24,555 nucleotides of DNA from Anaeromyces robustus (GCA_002104895.1 MCFG01000600.1:1-24555), one strand, 5' to 3'; counted from the first letter of the stretch, positions 1 to 17,915 are shown. Program-made: numbers and translations. Notes: a model not told the origin generated them from the letters alone.

Positions 1-2105
1 AAACAAGAGGTGAGCCAGTACGATAGAAAGTCAAAACATTCTTTGTTTCAGCGTTATTATGAATATCATGAACAGTATTTTGATAAATCATTAATTTTGC
101 TGGACTAAATGCTGGTTCAAAGAATCTATCATATTCGTATTGTGAATAGTAAGGATATTCATATAAATTAACTGGAAATCCGATATATTTATCTGCAGTT
201 TCCTTATTGATTTCTTCTCCTTCATTGTAACTATGGAAGTAAATATCACTTCCAGTAGCAGAATAGTACATTTTTCTATTAGACCTATTGTCATAATAAT
301 ATACATTTTTAGTCAATCTATTAATATTATTTTGTAAATCATTTCTGTTCTCACTGTAATGAGGAAGATCGGAATCTTCATCTGTTACAAGAATAATCGT
401 CTTAGAGCTATCTTTCCTCCAATCTAATTTAGATACATCTTCAAAGTTTTTATCTTCGGATGCATTTTTAGTGTAATCAAGGAACTTGTTAGATTTTTTA
501 AGGAACATTCTAATAGCTTCTAAACCAGATTCTTGTCCACCTTTTGAGCAATCAAGTTTTCCGAATGCTTTTTTAACAGTATTAACATCATTAGTAAAAC
601 CTGTGTAAATACGTGGCTTACCACCGAAACCAATAACCGAAAATCTTGCATTAGCATTTGCACTGTTTAATTGATCAATAAAATCTTGTAATTTATTTCT
701 CATAGCTTCAATATAAGTGCACATAGAAATACTTTCATCAAAGATGAATAAAATATCGGAATTAATTTCCTTGGATTCAACATTTTCAACATTACATTCT
801 ATTCCAGTTTTGTAGTTGGCATTGCTTGGGATACATCCAGTTACTTCACTACTTGTAATGTAAAATTGTGATACCTTTAATGATTTTGAAATTACTTTAC
901 CTTCAATTTGACAATCCTTGAAATTAACTACAGCTTTTGGAGCAAGAAGTAAACCATAAATATCAACATTTTGTATATTTATTTCAGTAGCTTGTGGAGC
1001 ATTCCAGATGAATTTTTTCCATAATGCTTTTGGAACATTATTTTCGTTTTTATAACCAGCATTAGCTATAGTGAAAGAACTTCCTGATACATTAATTAAA
1101 ATAGTAACATCATCTAAATCAATGTTAAAATCTTCTGGTTTAATAACTTGGAATGAGTATCCACCATTTTCTCTTTTGAAAATTCCTCCATCAGCATTAA
1201 TAACGTAATTCTTAACATCTTTTTGAAGTGTAATTTTTAATTCACCATCTGTTACTTCAATCTATTTAATTTATTTTAATTATTATCATGTCAATATTTA
1301 TGGTATAATAATAAAAAAATATTTTAATAAAAATTTATAACAATAATATATTTCTAATAATGTTTATAAAAAACTATATTTTTTTCAATTACCTGAGAAT
1401 TTGGAGTCATTCTTGCTAAATTTTCAGAGATTTCATTCATTCCTTTTTCAATAGTATTAAAATCAATACTATCAGCACCATCTTTTGAAATGGTACAGTG
1501 ATGGCTATTTAATAAATTTTTGGTTTCTTCTGGAATTTTTAATTCAGATCCATAGTGAATTCCTCCGTTAATTGAACCTTGTTCAAATTCTAATTTATCA
1601 GTATAAATAGCATACTTTAATGAATGGGTAGAGCAATCTTCAGGTTGAGAAGTATTAATAGCTACTCTTTTAGAATTTATTGAATTTTTAGCAGCCATTC
1701 TACCTTTAATACTAAAATCACTGGAAGAATATATTTCATCAAAACAGAAGAAGTCAAATTGGGAAACGATACCATAGATCTTATCGTTTTCATCATCTAA
1801 ACATACATCAAAAGTATAATTATCTTCTTCTTCACGCTTGTTTAAGAAACTTTGGCCTTGTGATGATACGTCTTCACAGTACTAAATATAATTAATTATA
1901 TATAAAATATATATAATATTTAGTTAATAAATAATTAATAAATTATACAAAATATAAAAAATAATAAATTTTATTCATTTAATATTATATTTGAATTATT
2001 CATAATAATTACCATAAATCCATTTTTTTCAGTACAGTTAGTAGCACCGTGACCAAGTGCTATAAGAGTAACAAATATAAAACTTAATAATAAATTTCTT
2101 GTCAT
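1..2105 (-). CDS. Secreted choice-of-anchor A / von Willebrand factor A domain protein, 3' end cut off
   Basis: Three exons join in phase 0: 2105-2013, 1881-1393 and 1261-1 (at least 614 residues). Exon 1 starts MTRNLLLSFIFVTLIALGHG, a clear signal peptide, so the protein is probably secreted or cell-surface. Residues about 60-345 match my memory of the choice-of-anchor A domain: FDFFCFDEIYSSSDFSIKG then MAAKNSI (compare the family's F-V-F-D...S-D-V-x-G-R-x-A pattern), INGGIHYG, DFNTIEKGMNEIS, a hydrophobic ILINVSG strand, and YGLLLAPKAVVNF before IEGKVISKSL. Residues about 360-570 form a vWA domain: hydrophobic strand, MIDAS-type DESIS, then FSVIGFGG and VTDEDSD. The usual MIDAS threonine appears replaced (GGQESGLEA). 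Such domain pairs suggest adhesion to a surface or polymer; the ligand is unknown. The frame remains open at base 1. Domain calls are from remembered family patterns; the splice model is read directly from the sequence. Confidence 0.82.
1262..1392 (-). other. Intron 2 of the choice-of-anchor A/vWA gene
   Basis: The donor is TCTCAG|GTAATT and the acceptor AAATAG|ATTGAA on the minus strand. It is 131 bases, the same length as intron 1, and uses the same GTAATT donor. Without splicing the frame ends at TAA near 1354; with splicing it continues through the second half of the anchor domain and the vWA domain to the edge. Confidence 0.87.
1882..2012 (-). other. Intron 1 of the choice-of-anchor A/vWA gene
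   Basis: On the minus strand the donor is ATG|GTAATT and the acceptor TATTTAG|TACTGT. It is 131 bases long, almost all A and T, with in-frame stops. Removing it joins the signal-peptide exon to a frame that stays open to the next donor. Confidence 0.85.
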
Positions 2106-2123
2106 TTTTTTTTTATATAGATA

Positions 2124-2228
2124 TGGTATAATTTTTTCTTTCAGAAAAAATATGTAATTGGTTTTATGGTATAAAAATCAATCTTAAATGAAACCTTTTT
2201 TTTATTATTAAAAAAAAAGTTGGTATAA
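2124..2228 (-). promoter_or_regulatory. Candidate promoter region with three TTATACCA boxes
   Basis: The octamer TTATACCA (minus strand) occurs at 2131-2124, 2174-2167 and 2228-2221, all within about 125 bases upstream of the start codon at 2105. A fourth copy lies in intron 2 (1308-1301). Spacing is 43 and 54 bases. The cluster is visible in the sequence; a promoter role is inference and the motif is not one I can name. Confidence 0.3.
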
Positions 2229-3664
2229 TTTAACAAAGACTTTATTTAGTTTTTTCTCTTTTTGAGTTACTTTTTTTTTTTGTTTTTTATACTTAATATA
2301 AAATATATCTTTTTTTTAAAAAAAAAGTTTTAAAAAAAAGTGGAAAAAAAATTAATAATGGTATTTTTCTTTTATTTTTATATTCTTTTCATTTTATTAT
2401 TCTAAATAAGTTATTAATATTTTTTAAATATAATTATTAATTATCTTATTCATTATAATTATTATTATTATTATTATTGATTATAAAGTAATCATCTTTA
2501 ATCTAAAGTTTTATTTATAAATTATTTATATTAAATTTATTATGGTTTAAAATTAGAAAAAAAAATTATATAATATAGTTAATATTTGGTTATTATTAAT
2601 ATAATTAGCCTTTTATAATTTTTTATTAATGAATAAAATTTATTAAATGAGAATTATTTAAATTTAAAAATCTATATTTATTTCCCTTTTATTATTATTA
2701 TTATTATTATTTTATTATTATTTTGTATTATTATTATTACTTTTTATCTTTTTTTTTTTTTTTTCAATAATTAAATCTATATATATAACTATAAAATAAT
2801 AAATTAAATTAATACTAAATAAAAATAATAAATTAAAGATTTTTCTTAAAACTCATTGGTATAAATGACATATAAATTTTACTAAAAATAAATAATTTAC
2901 TATAATTATAAGATCATTATAAACAATTAATATACATTATAATGTTTCATATTATACATATATTTTTTATATATTTAGTTACGAAAAAAAAAAAAAAAAA
3001 ATACTAATATTTTTTAATAAATGCTTCAAAATATTTTTAAGTATATTATTTTTAATACCTTTATTATTAAAACAAATAATAAAATAGTATTTATAAATAA
3101 ATAAATAAGAAATATTTATTAATAATTATTGTACTTTTTTTTAAATATAGAATTAAATAAATAAATAAAGATATAAATAATATTAATTTACAAATATTTA
3201 CATTAATTTTATATATATTTAAATGTAAAAAAAATATATAAAGAACATTCGTTATGACTTTTAATCATATCTTTTCTTTCATATTTTTTTATTTATTTAC
3301 ATTTACAGTTTTTTTCTTCTTTTTTTATAAAAAAAAATTATTTTAGTAATTATTGATATTTAATGTGACTAAAAATTTCATTTAAATGTCATAAATTATT
3401 ATTAATCACTATCATGTTAAGTTTATATATAGTAATTTAATAAAAAAAAAAAAAATAAGTCCAGATATATAATATATTTATAGCATAAAATTTAGTAAAA
3501 TAATGAAAAAAAAAAAAAAAAAAAAATAGAAATGCATGATAATACATTTATATTAAATAATAATTTTTTTTCTTTTTTTTTTTTTATTTACAATAATTAT
3601 TAATGTTGATATAATTTAAATAAATAATATAAATAAATAATAAATGAACTTTATATATATATAT

Positions 3665-3744
3665 AAGTGTCAATATTTAGATAAGTAGTTACAGAAAAAT
3701 AAACAAGTGTCAAATATTTACATAGGTAGTTACACTAAAATATA
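3665..3744. repeat. Imperfect tandem direct repeat, 40-base period
   Basis: Two copies begin with AAGTGTCAA at 3665 and 3705. Both continue with ATATTTA, then a TAGTTACA segment about 25 bases in, then an A-rich end. The two copies differ at only a few positions. The AAGTGTCAA core reappears singly near 9792, upstream of the Ter-like gene. Confidence 0.75.
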
Positions 3745-3830
3745 ATAATTTATTATTAAGTTAAAATAAAAACGAATTTGTATCACTAATGATATTATAT
3801 GATAAAAATATTATTCAATAATAAATTATA

Positions 3831-4040
<210 letters not shown>

Positions 4041-4076
4041 GGTAACGGTAACATGTATAATTTTATTAATTTATGT

Positions 4077-4300
<224 letters not shown>

Positions 4301-4382
4301 TCAATATACTTATAATACATGTTAATTATTAAAAAAATATTAAGATATAAAAAAAAAATATTAATATGAAAAAAGAAAAAAT

Positions 4383-4384
4383 AT

Positions 4385-4439
<55 letters not shown>

Positions 4440-4443
4440 TTAA
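4383..4443. repeat. (ATTT)n microsatellite
   Basis: About 15 uninterrupted ATTT units, in the 3' flank of the Ter-like gene. Confidence 0.95.
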
Positions 4444-4604
4444 TAAATATATTAAAAGAAAATAATATAAATAATATATATTATATATTATTTATATTAT
4501 TATCTTATAGTAATGATATATAAATATGATTAATTTTATTTTATATAAGATTTATTATAATATATACATATATATATATATATATTTTGATTTTAGATAT
4601 AAGA

Positions 4605-9680
<5,076 letters not shown>

Positions 9681-10230
9681 TTTTCTTTCTTTTTTTTATT
9701 TATATTTTAACAATTTTTATTTTAATAATTAATTATAAAAGTAAAAAAAAGTGTATTTATTATATATATTTATATATATATATATATTTACAAGTGTCAA
9801 TTAAATTTATAAATTTTAATTTTTCATTGAAATCTTTATATCTTTATGTAATAAACATAAAAATATATTATTTTTTATTTAAAAGATATTGATATATAAT
9901 TGATATATAATTTATATATAATTTATAATTTATATATAATTGAAAAATTATGTATATATTTTTTATTTTAAAACAAAAAAGATGAATTTTTAAAAGAATG
10001 AAATTATAAATTTCAAAAAATAAAATAATTAATTTATATAAATTATATCTAAATAATTTAGATAATATAAAATAATTAATATATGTTTGTAAAATCAAAA
10101 AAATTCTTTTAATTAAAAACCTGTATTATTGTTTGTATCTATGCATTATATAAAAATGTATAATACATATTTTAATGTAATATTATTTGTTATAATAAAT
10201 TATTTAATTAACTATAAATTTATTATATTC

Positions 10231-10520
<290 letters not shown>

Positions 10521-10859
10521 ATATCTGAAGAAAATAGAAAAAAAAAGTTTGTGTTACAAATAAAATCAAATAAAAGCATAAAAGTTAATTATTATATATT
10601 TTGATATAAAAACTTTTTAAAACAATTAAAAAAGAAATATAAAGTATTTCATCTTACTGTAAAAATAATAATTTATCTATTTAAGCTATACTTAATGTTG
10701 CTTACTTAAAAAGCTTCTTTGGAATATTATTTAAAAGTTATATTAATGAAGTTGATGTAGTTAATTTTCAAATTATATTTGATTAAAGAATATATTTATC
10801 AAATACTAATAATACTAATAATTTTCTTTAAAAAAAAAGAAAAAAAATTCAATATTAGA

Positions 10860-11121
10860 TATGTCAAAAGATAATTCAACATATGAAAGATATAATAATA
10901 AAAACTATTAACACAGAAGAATTTAAAAGATATATAGAATAGAATATTATTATTTCCATAAAAGAAAGTTATTCCATAGCATTTTCATTCAGTGCTTCAA
11001 ATTTAGGGAAAAAAAATTTAAAGTATTAAAAAATTCAAATAATTTAAAAAGATAAATTAATCATTATGAATAGTAATTTTTCCAATAATTATTTGATAAT
11101 TGATATTTTAAACCACTCAAA

Positions 11122-11178
<57 letters not shown>

Positions 11179-11266
11179 CTAATAAGTTATTCAAAACATG
11201 TTATACCCTCTATCTATATTAATAAATTATTAAATAAAATAAAAGTAATAATATTTAAATAATTAG
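10860..11266 (+). pseudogene. Possible gene relic, unrecognised
   Basis: A stretch somewhat less repetitive than its surroundings contains short peptide-like frames broken by stops: MKDIIIKTINTEEFKRYIE from 10883, then IKESYSIAFSFSASNLGKK in another frame around 10960-11010, and after an (AAT)n run a piece reading LISYSKHVIPSIYINKLL (about 11180-11235). I do not recognise the family, and these could be chance frames. Confidence 0.2.
11125..11178. repeat. (AAT)n microsatellite
   Basis: About 18 AAT units. On the plus strand this would read as poly-Asn in one frame, as in the coding tracts of the window, but the surrounding frame is broken. Confidence 0.9.
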
Positions 11267-12186
11267 CTAAAATAAAAAATAAGAATGATTAGATAAAAAA
11301 AAATTATAAATTATTAAATATAATTATTTAAATAATTTATATTAAAAGCTATTAAAAAAATTATTGTAAACACTTCATTTCCATAAAATATTTTATTTTT
11401 ATTTTTATTTTTTTTTTTTTTTTATTTTTTTTTTTTACTTATTTTATTTACTTATTTATTTAAAAATTTTTTGTAATTATCTTTTTTTTTTTTTGTTTTT
11501 TTTTGTTTTTTTTTTTTTTTTAGTTTTAAATATAAAAAAAAATTTTTTTTTTTCTAATAATAGATTTAATATTATTATAATTTAGTTCTTTTTTTTTTTT
11601 TATTTATTTATTTTCGTTTGTATTATCTGTTGGTAATATTGTTAATATATATATATATAAATACATTAAATTCTATTATATTTTATTTTTTAAATTATTC
11701 TGTTTTGTTTTTTGTTTTGTTTTATTTTTTACTGTTCTATTTATATATTTATTATTTTATTAATGTACATATTCTATTTTATATATATATACTTTATATT
11801 TATTAATTTATATAATCCTTAAATTATATTTTAAAAAAAAAAAATAAAAAACAAAATATATAAAAAAATAGAGAATCAATAATTTTGTTTTTATATTATA
11901 ATAATAACAGAATGCAAAATTATTAAAATTCACTCTGTATTTATATATATATATTAGATATATTTATGTTATGTTAAACTAAATATATATTAATATTAAT
12001 TCCTTTCAATTTCTTTTTGATAATTAATGAAAATATCTTTTTCTATGTATTATATATTAAGTTATATATATAAGGTTTTATTTCATTTTATTTATTTTGT
12101 ATTTTTTTCTTTTTTTCTTTTTGCTTTGTTATGTTTCATTTTCATTCACTTCTTTCATTTTTTTTTTTTTTTAGTTTTGTTTTAAA

Positions 12187-12189
<3 letters not shown>

Positions 12190-12253
<64 letters not shown>
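12190..12253. repeat. Compound (ATT)n(GTT)n microsatellite
   Basis: About ten ATT units pass into about nine GTT units, including one variant GATGTT. No protein-like frame continues on either side. Confidence 0.9.
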
Positions 12254-12284
12254 ATTATTAATATTTTATATACTTATTTTTTAA

Positions 12285-12392
12285 TTGTATTTTCATCAAA
12301 ATAATTTATATTAATTCGAATAAAAATTATTATTTTTCTTGTATTTTCATCAAAATAATTTATATTAATTTGAATAAAAATTATTATTTTTC
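12285..12392. repeat. 54-base tandem duplication
   Basis: Copy 1 is 12285-12338 and copy 2 is 12339-12392, both beginning TTGTATTTTCATCAAAATAA. They differ at one base (TTCGAA versus TTTGAA), so the duplication is recent. No function is evident. Confidence 0.92.
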
Positions 12393-12463
12393 TTTAACAT
12401 TTTGTTATTACTTTCTTAACTAAAATTTTGTTTTGTCTTGTTTTAAATTTTAAATTTTTTAAA

Positions 12464-12494
<31 letters not shown>

Positions 12495-12572
12495 TGATTG
12501 ATTGATTGATTGTTTGTTTGTTTGTTATTTGTTTTTTTTTTTTTATTATTATTATTTTTTGTTATGTTTTTT

Positions 12573-12712
<140 letters not shown>

Positions 12713-13418
12713 AACTATATTTTTTTTTTCTTTATTATTATAATTGTTATCATAATTATTTTAATTTATTTTATTTTAAATTATATTCATTTTGCTTTAA
12801 AGAGTTTATATTTATTCATTTCAAAATATCATTTTAAGATTATTATATTATTCATATAGATATAGTTTAAATAATTATGTTTAATATATATGGTATAAAT
12901 ATAGCATAGGTATCCTTCATATTTCACTACGACTGATATTTCTTCTTCTCTTCTTTATATACTCCATAATACTATTTATATATTCAATTTATTTAATATT
13001 TGAACTTGATTCTCATTTTTATATATAAGAATTTCTTATATTCCAAAAATTATTTTGATAGATAACGAAAAAAAAAATGTATGTATAATTTACTTGTAAT
13101 AGATCTATATATATTTTTCCTTCTTTGTAAAAAAAAATCTCAATAAAGTATTTCAAAAATTGAAAAAAAAAAAAATAATAATAATAATAATAATAAATTT
13201 AATCAGCTACAACCATTGTAAATTATATATTATATATATATATATATATTGATTTCATCATGTATATAATATAAAATAAATTCTATAAAATAGTTTGAAC
13301 TTAATCTTATATATATAAAATAATTACTAAATCCTATCTAACAATAATAATAATAACAATAAAAAATAATAGTAATTATATTTATTTTTTTTTTTTTTTT
13401 TTTTTTTTTTTTATTTAT

Positions 13419-13420
<2 letters not shown>

Positions 13421-13497
<77 letters not shown>
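13421..13497. repeat. (ATT)n microsatellite beside a T run
   Basis: About 25 ATT units follow a 27-base T run (13386-13412). It lies about 90 bases beyond the stop codon of the Opi1-like gene, so it may fall in that transcript's 3' untranslated region. Confidence 0.95.
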
Positions 13498-13499
<2 letters not shown>

Positions 13500-13586
13500 T
13501 TTAATTTATTTCTTCATATATTTAATTAAATGGATAATTAAAATATAAAAAAAAAATTAAAATTAAAAAAAAAAAAAAGTAATTGA

Positions 13587-15806
13587 TTAATTAATATTAT
13601 TTGGTTGAGAATTTTTTGATTCTTCATATTTCATAGAATTATTAATGGTATAATTTGTAGTATTTATTGAATTAGTTGTAGCTGTTGTAACATTGTTATT
13701 ATTACTATTAATTTTATTAAATTTATCATTACTTTGATTTACTGGATTATATAACATCATATTGGCATTATAATTTAAAGAAGAAGCTTCATTGGTATTT
13801 ATTAAATTTATATTATTAAGATTATTTTTATTATTTTCTTGAAATGATTTTTCAAATACATCCATCATTTTCTTTAACATATCATTTCCTTCAGTAGCTA
13901 AAGTCATGATTTTAAGTGATTCTTCTTTAGTAGCATTCATAGAATTTATTGAATTTTCTTCTTCCTTTGATACTTTGGAAGAAATAGAAGCATTATCATT
14001 TAATGGATCTGTCATCACAGATGACATTGGAGATGAGGATACACTAGCATCAGAATCCATCATTTTACCATTATTAGCATTTCCATTACCATTAACATTT
14101 GTTTTATCATCGGCTTTGGCATCTGCTGTACTAGTAATAGATTCTGTTTTAACTTTTTCAGTTAATTTTGATAAACGGGAAGGTAAAGAGAGAATAAAAC
14201 GACGAATAATAAGTCTAGATTCACCTGGTAAATATTTACTTGCACCTTTTATAATAATTTCAACAGTTCTTCTTATAGTAAAAACAATATCTCTTTTTAT
14301 TTCTATTAATGATTTCCTATGGAAATTACTAAGTTGATTTGATCCCATTTGGAATGGTGGTAATAAACTATTATTATTATTACTATTGGATGTAGAAGCA
14401 TAACAATTCAAATCAATATTTGAATTTCCATTAATATTAATATTATTATTATTACTATTATTATTATTATTACTGTTATTAGAATTATCACTTGTACTTG
14501 CAATATTATCTCTATTACGATTTTGAATATTATTACAATACATATGGAAACTTTCATTTGCAATATTTCTTAATAAATTAATTTCTTGATCTAAATGTGT
14601 AATAGCATATTTTAACCATTGAAGACAACATTTTATACCATGATTTACATCATCTTGATTTAATGGAGTTTCTGACATTGAAGGCGTTGAATTATTTGGT
14701 TCTGATGAAGGGGAAGAATTCATGTTATTATTGTTATTATTGTTATTATTGTTATTATTGTTATTATTGTTATTATTGTTATCATTGGTATTATTATTGT
14801 TATCGTTATTATTGTTATGATTATTGTTGAAATTATTGATATTATTATGTATATGAGCAAAAATATTATGAGGTGAATAGCTATATGAAGAGGAGGAAGC
14901 ATTATTATTAGATTGTTGATTATGAGTAAAAAGGGTATCAGAAACACCTCTCACAACATTTTTTATATTATTATGTATACGATTACGACGTAAAATTGCA
15001 GATGATATTGGATGATTTGGTGGTGGTTGTGGAGTTACTGGAGCTAAAAGACGATGACGACTTGAACCTACAGTAGTTGTGTATGGATAATGATTGCCAC
15101 CTGGACTACCAGAGCCATTATTTATTGACAATGCAGATTTTCTTGCCCTTGGACTATTACGTACATGTTTTCTTTGTCTTAATGCTGCCGTTACTGCAGC
15201 AATACCTGAAAGTGAATCTAATTTTGATGGCATAATATTGTTTGAAGGTGTTGGTGGAGTTGTTGGAGTAGAAGTAGGTGAATTGATAGTTAATGATTTC
15301 ATATTTGGCATATCTTCATTTGTCATAGCATTGGAAGAATTTGAAGGGGCCATTGAGGAATATAAAATGGGATTAGTTGATTCATAATTTGATGGAGGTG
15401 GTTTTAATTCAGGTAACATAGGCAAAGTATCATTAGAGGCTTTTATGTTAAAATATAAATTATATAATTTCAAAATTTTTAAAATAAATAAATATTCAAT
15501 ATAATATTAAATTTAAAATAAAATTTTAAAATATATATATTATATTATATTAAATATATACCATTACTATCTTTCATTTCAACATCATCGTCTATATATT
15601 TATATAAAATATTATATCATTTAAAATATTATATATTATATATTATATATTATATATTATATATTATATATTAATTATTAAAAGTTTTTTATTAAAATAT
15701 AATAATATATAATAAAACCTAAATTAATTATATTTAATAAAGTATAATTTAATTTTTTACCGTTTCTGTTATTATCATCATTACATAATAAATTATTAAT
15801 ATCCAT
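13587..15806 (-). CDS. OPI1-like: Opi1-family transcriptional regulator of phospholipid genes
   Basis: Three exons: 15806-15761, 15591-15562 and 15439-13587, giving 642 residues. The start is MDINNLLCNDDNNRND; splice joins at GAC and GCC codons keep the frame, and an ATG at 15473 lies in intron 2. Two conserved Opi1 blocks are visible: residues about 290-320 (GIKCCLQWLKYAITHLDQEI, then LLRNI) and residues about 402-450 (IKRDIVFTIRRTVEIIIKGA, KYLPGESR, then FILSLPSRL). The second matches the part of yeast Opi1 that contacts the activator Ino2. In yeast, Opi1 binds phosphatidic acid at the ER with a VAP protein and enters the nucleus to repress inositol and phospholipid synthesis genes. Basic segments LRQRKHVRNSPRARKS (about 112-127) and ILRRNRIHNNIKNVVRG (about 174-190) could serve lipid binding or nuclear import. 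I see no clear leucine zipper or FFAT motif. Poly-Asn tracts (about 220-265 and 340-385) make it long. Stop TAA at 13587. Confidence 0.8.
14722..14850 (-). repeat. Coding poly-Asn tract in the Opi1-like gene
   Basis: AAT and AAC codons alternate with a few Asp, His and Thr codons. The mixed AAT/AAC use, unlike the pure AAT tract of the Ter-like gene, suggests an older or selected tract. Confidence 0.95.
15440..15561 (-). other. Intron 2 of the Opi1-like gene
   Basis: Donor AATG|GTATAT and acceptor ATAAAAG|CCTCT; 122 bases. The donor base G joins with CC to form an Ala codon. A spurious ATG inside it, at 15473, makes the unspliced frame look complete. Confidence 0.82.
15562..15591 (-). other. 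30-base microexon of the Opi1-like gene
   Basis: It encodes DDVEMKDSN plus shared codons at both ends. It is flanked by ATATAG and GGTATATA, and it extends an acidic N-terminal stretch in frame with both neighbours. The frame agreement at both joins supports it. Confidence 0.78.
15592..15760 (-). other. Intron 1 of the Opi1-like gene, with TATATTA repeats
   Basis: Donor AACG|GTAAAA and acceptor ATATAG|ACGATG; 169 bases. About 15627-15672 is a tandem heptamer array (TATATTA, some six to seven units) inside the intron. Confidence 0.8.
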
Positions 15807-16087
15807 ATTTTTTTCTTCTAATCATAAATTAAAAATATAAGGTAAAACTTTAAATTAAAAAAATGAAAAAATAAACTTAATTATAATTCTAAAAAAATAA
15901 TTTATCCTTTTCTGAAATTAAAAGTTAATTTATATATAATATTTTCTTTATATAATATTTATAATTATTTTTTTAAAATATATATATTTATGTTGGTAAA
16001 TATTTATTTTTACAATTATTTTATTTTATTAATATACATAAATTTATAATATTTTGACTGACAATTTAGTTAAATTTTATTATTTAT

Positions 16088-16118
<31 letters not shown>

Positions 16119-17450
16119 GAATTATTTATGATAAATTGTTTAAAAATTTATTTTTGATTTTATTTTTAAATTATTTATGTTTAAATATTATAATAATGTT
16201 TATATATGTATATATCTTGTTTGGTCTTCATTTTTTATATAAATAAGGTAGTTATATATGAATATTTAAAAAAAATATATATAATATATAATAAAATAAT
16301 AAGTATTAATATATAATAATATGTATATTGTAATAATTTATTATTAATTTAATATTATAAGTATAAAAAGAATAAAAATTAATACATAAAATATATTTTT
16401 ATTTAAAATTATATATATAAATAATGAGAAAAATATATATATATGTTTAATACTATTTAAAATAAGAATAATATTGACAAAATAACAATATATACTATTG
16501 ATATCTTAACATAATATTTGGTTTAAATCGTATTTATATACATTGTTAACAGGTTGTTTCTTATATTGTAAATATAATTTTGATTTGATATTACACAAAA
16601 ATAATAATAAATGTTTTATAATATATAAAATATTTATGATATATTATTTATTTGTTTAATGTGTAAACTTTATTTGAAAACAAAGATAATAATAAGGATT
16701 ATTAATTAAACTATTAATTGAAATACCAATTTTTTTTTTTTTTTTTTTTTTTTGTTATTCATTTAAAATCTTTTGCATCGACAAATTTATAATTTATAAT
16801 TTTATATTATTTCTTCAGTAAGCTTTGATATATATTATTTTAAACTTTTTTAAAATATATTTTAATTTATATATTTTAATATTCTAATTTTTATGAAAAA
16901 ACTATTAATTTTGTTTTTAACTCTTATTGGAAATTGTATAAATTATTTCAATAATAAAATTACACAAAAAAAATAAATTATTGAAAAAAATATATTTTTA
17001 TTTAAAAAAAAATAATAATACTAACGTCAGTTATCTTCTTAATTTAAAAAAAAAAAAAAAGAAAAAAAAAAGCCTATTTTATAAATATGTTTTTTTTTTT
17101 TTTTTTTTTTTTTTTTTTGAAGTTTCTTTAAAAAAAAAAAAATAAAACAATAAAAAAAAAAGAAAAAAAATATTTATTTATATTTTCATTAAGATTACAA
17201 ATAATTTTTCCTTAATAGAAAAAAAATTTTTTTTTTCTTTTTTAATTATTATTACATATAATAAAAGTATTATTAATTATTATAAAAATTTATTAATATT
17301 AATAAAATTGATAATTAAAATATAATAAATTATTTTATTAGTAATTCTTATTCGTATATATTATTATCTTTTTATTTTTTATTTTTCTTATGATAATTTT
17401 TTTTTAATATTAGATTTATGATGATTCAATTCATATTTTTAATATTTAAA

Positions 17451-17468
17451 ATTTATTTATTTATTAAT

Positions 17469-17535
<67 letters not shown>

Positions 17536-17539
17536 TTTT
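17451..17539. repeat. (ATTT)n microsatellite
   Basis: About 22 ATTT units with one AATT unit near 17465. Confidence 0.95.
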
Positions 17540-17915
17540 AATATTCTAAATCAATTTATATATTATTATTAATAATTAAAATAGAAATAAACATAATATA
17601 ATGAAAAAAACGAAATAATATTAAAAATTAATATTGAATAAATAAAATTTTGAATTTATTTATTATATAATTTAATATATATAATATTGTATTATACAAT
17701 ATATTAACAATATAATAACATGACTCAACTATTTAAATATTGAAATATCATATGTTTTTTTGTTTTTTTTTTTTTTTTATTTTTTTTATAATTTTCACAT
17801 AATTTTCATACTCTTTCTTTTTATTAAATAATAAAACTCAATATTTAATATATTAAATTTTAATATTACTAGTATTTTTAATATATTGAACAATATATTC
17901 CAGTATACATTTGTG

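Noticed and set aside
1354-1698. Stand-alone 114-residue protein
   Set aside because: It is the end of exon 2 plus read-through into intron 2; its ATG is an internal Met of the vWA gene.
9868-10098. Minus-strand 76-codon frame
   Set aside because: Composition is only Ile, Leu, Tyr, Asn, Lys and Phe, as expected of AT-rich spacer; no conserved block. The same holds for 11618-11806 and 22843-23073.
13906-14337. 143-codon plus-strand frame
   Set aside because: Antisense to the Opi1-like gene, whose sense frame has conserved blocks. The frame at 15094-15387 is rejected for the same reason.
15440-15473. ATG at 15473 as start of the Opi1-like gene
   Set aside because: The codons MKLYNLYFNIK are intron 2 sequence; splicing at AAAAG|CC joins an upstream exon in frame and gives a better N-terminus.
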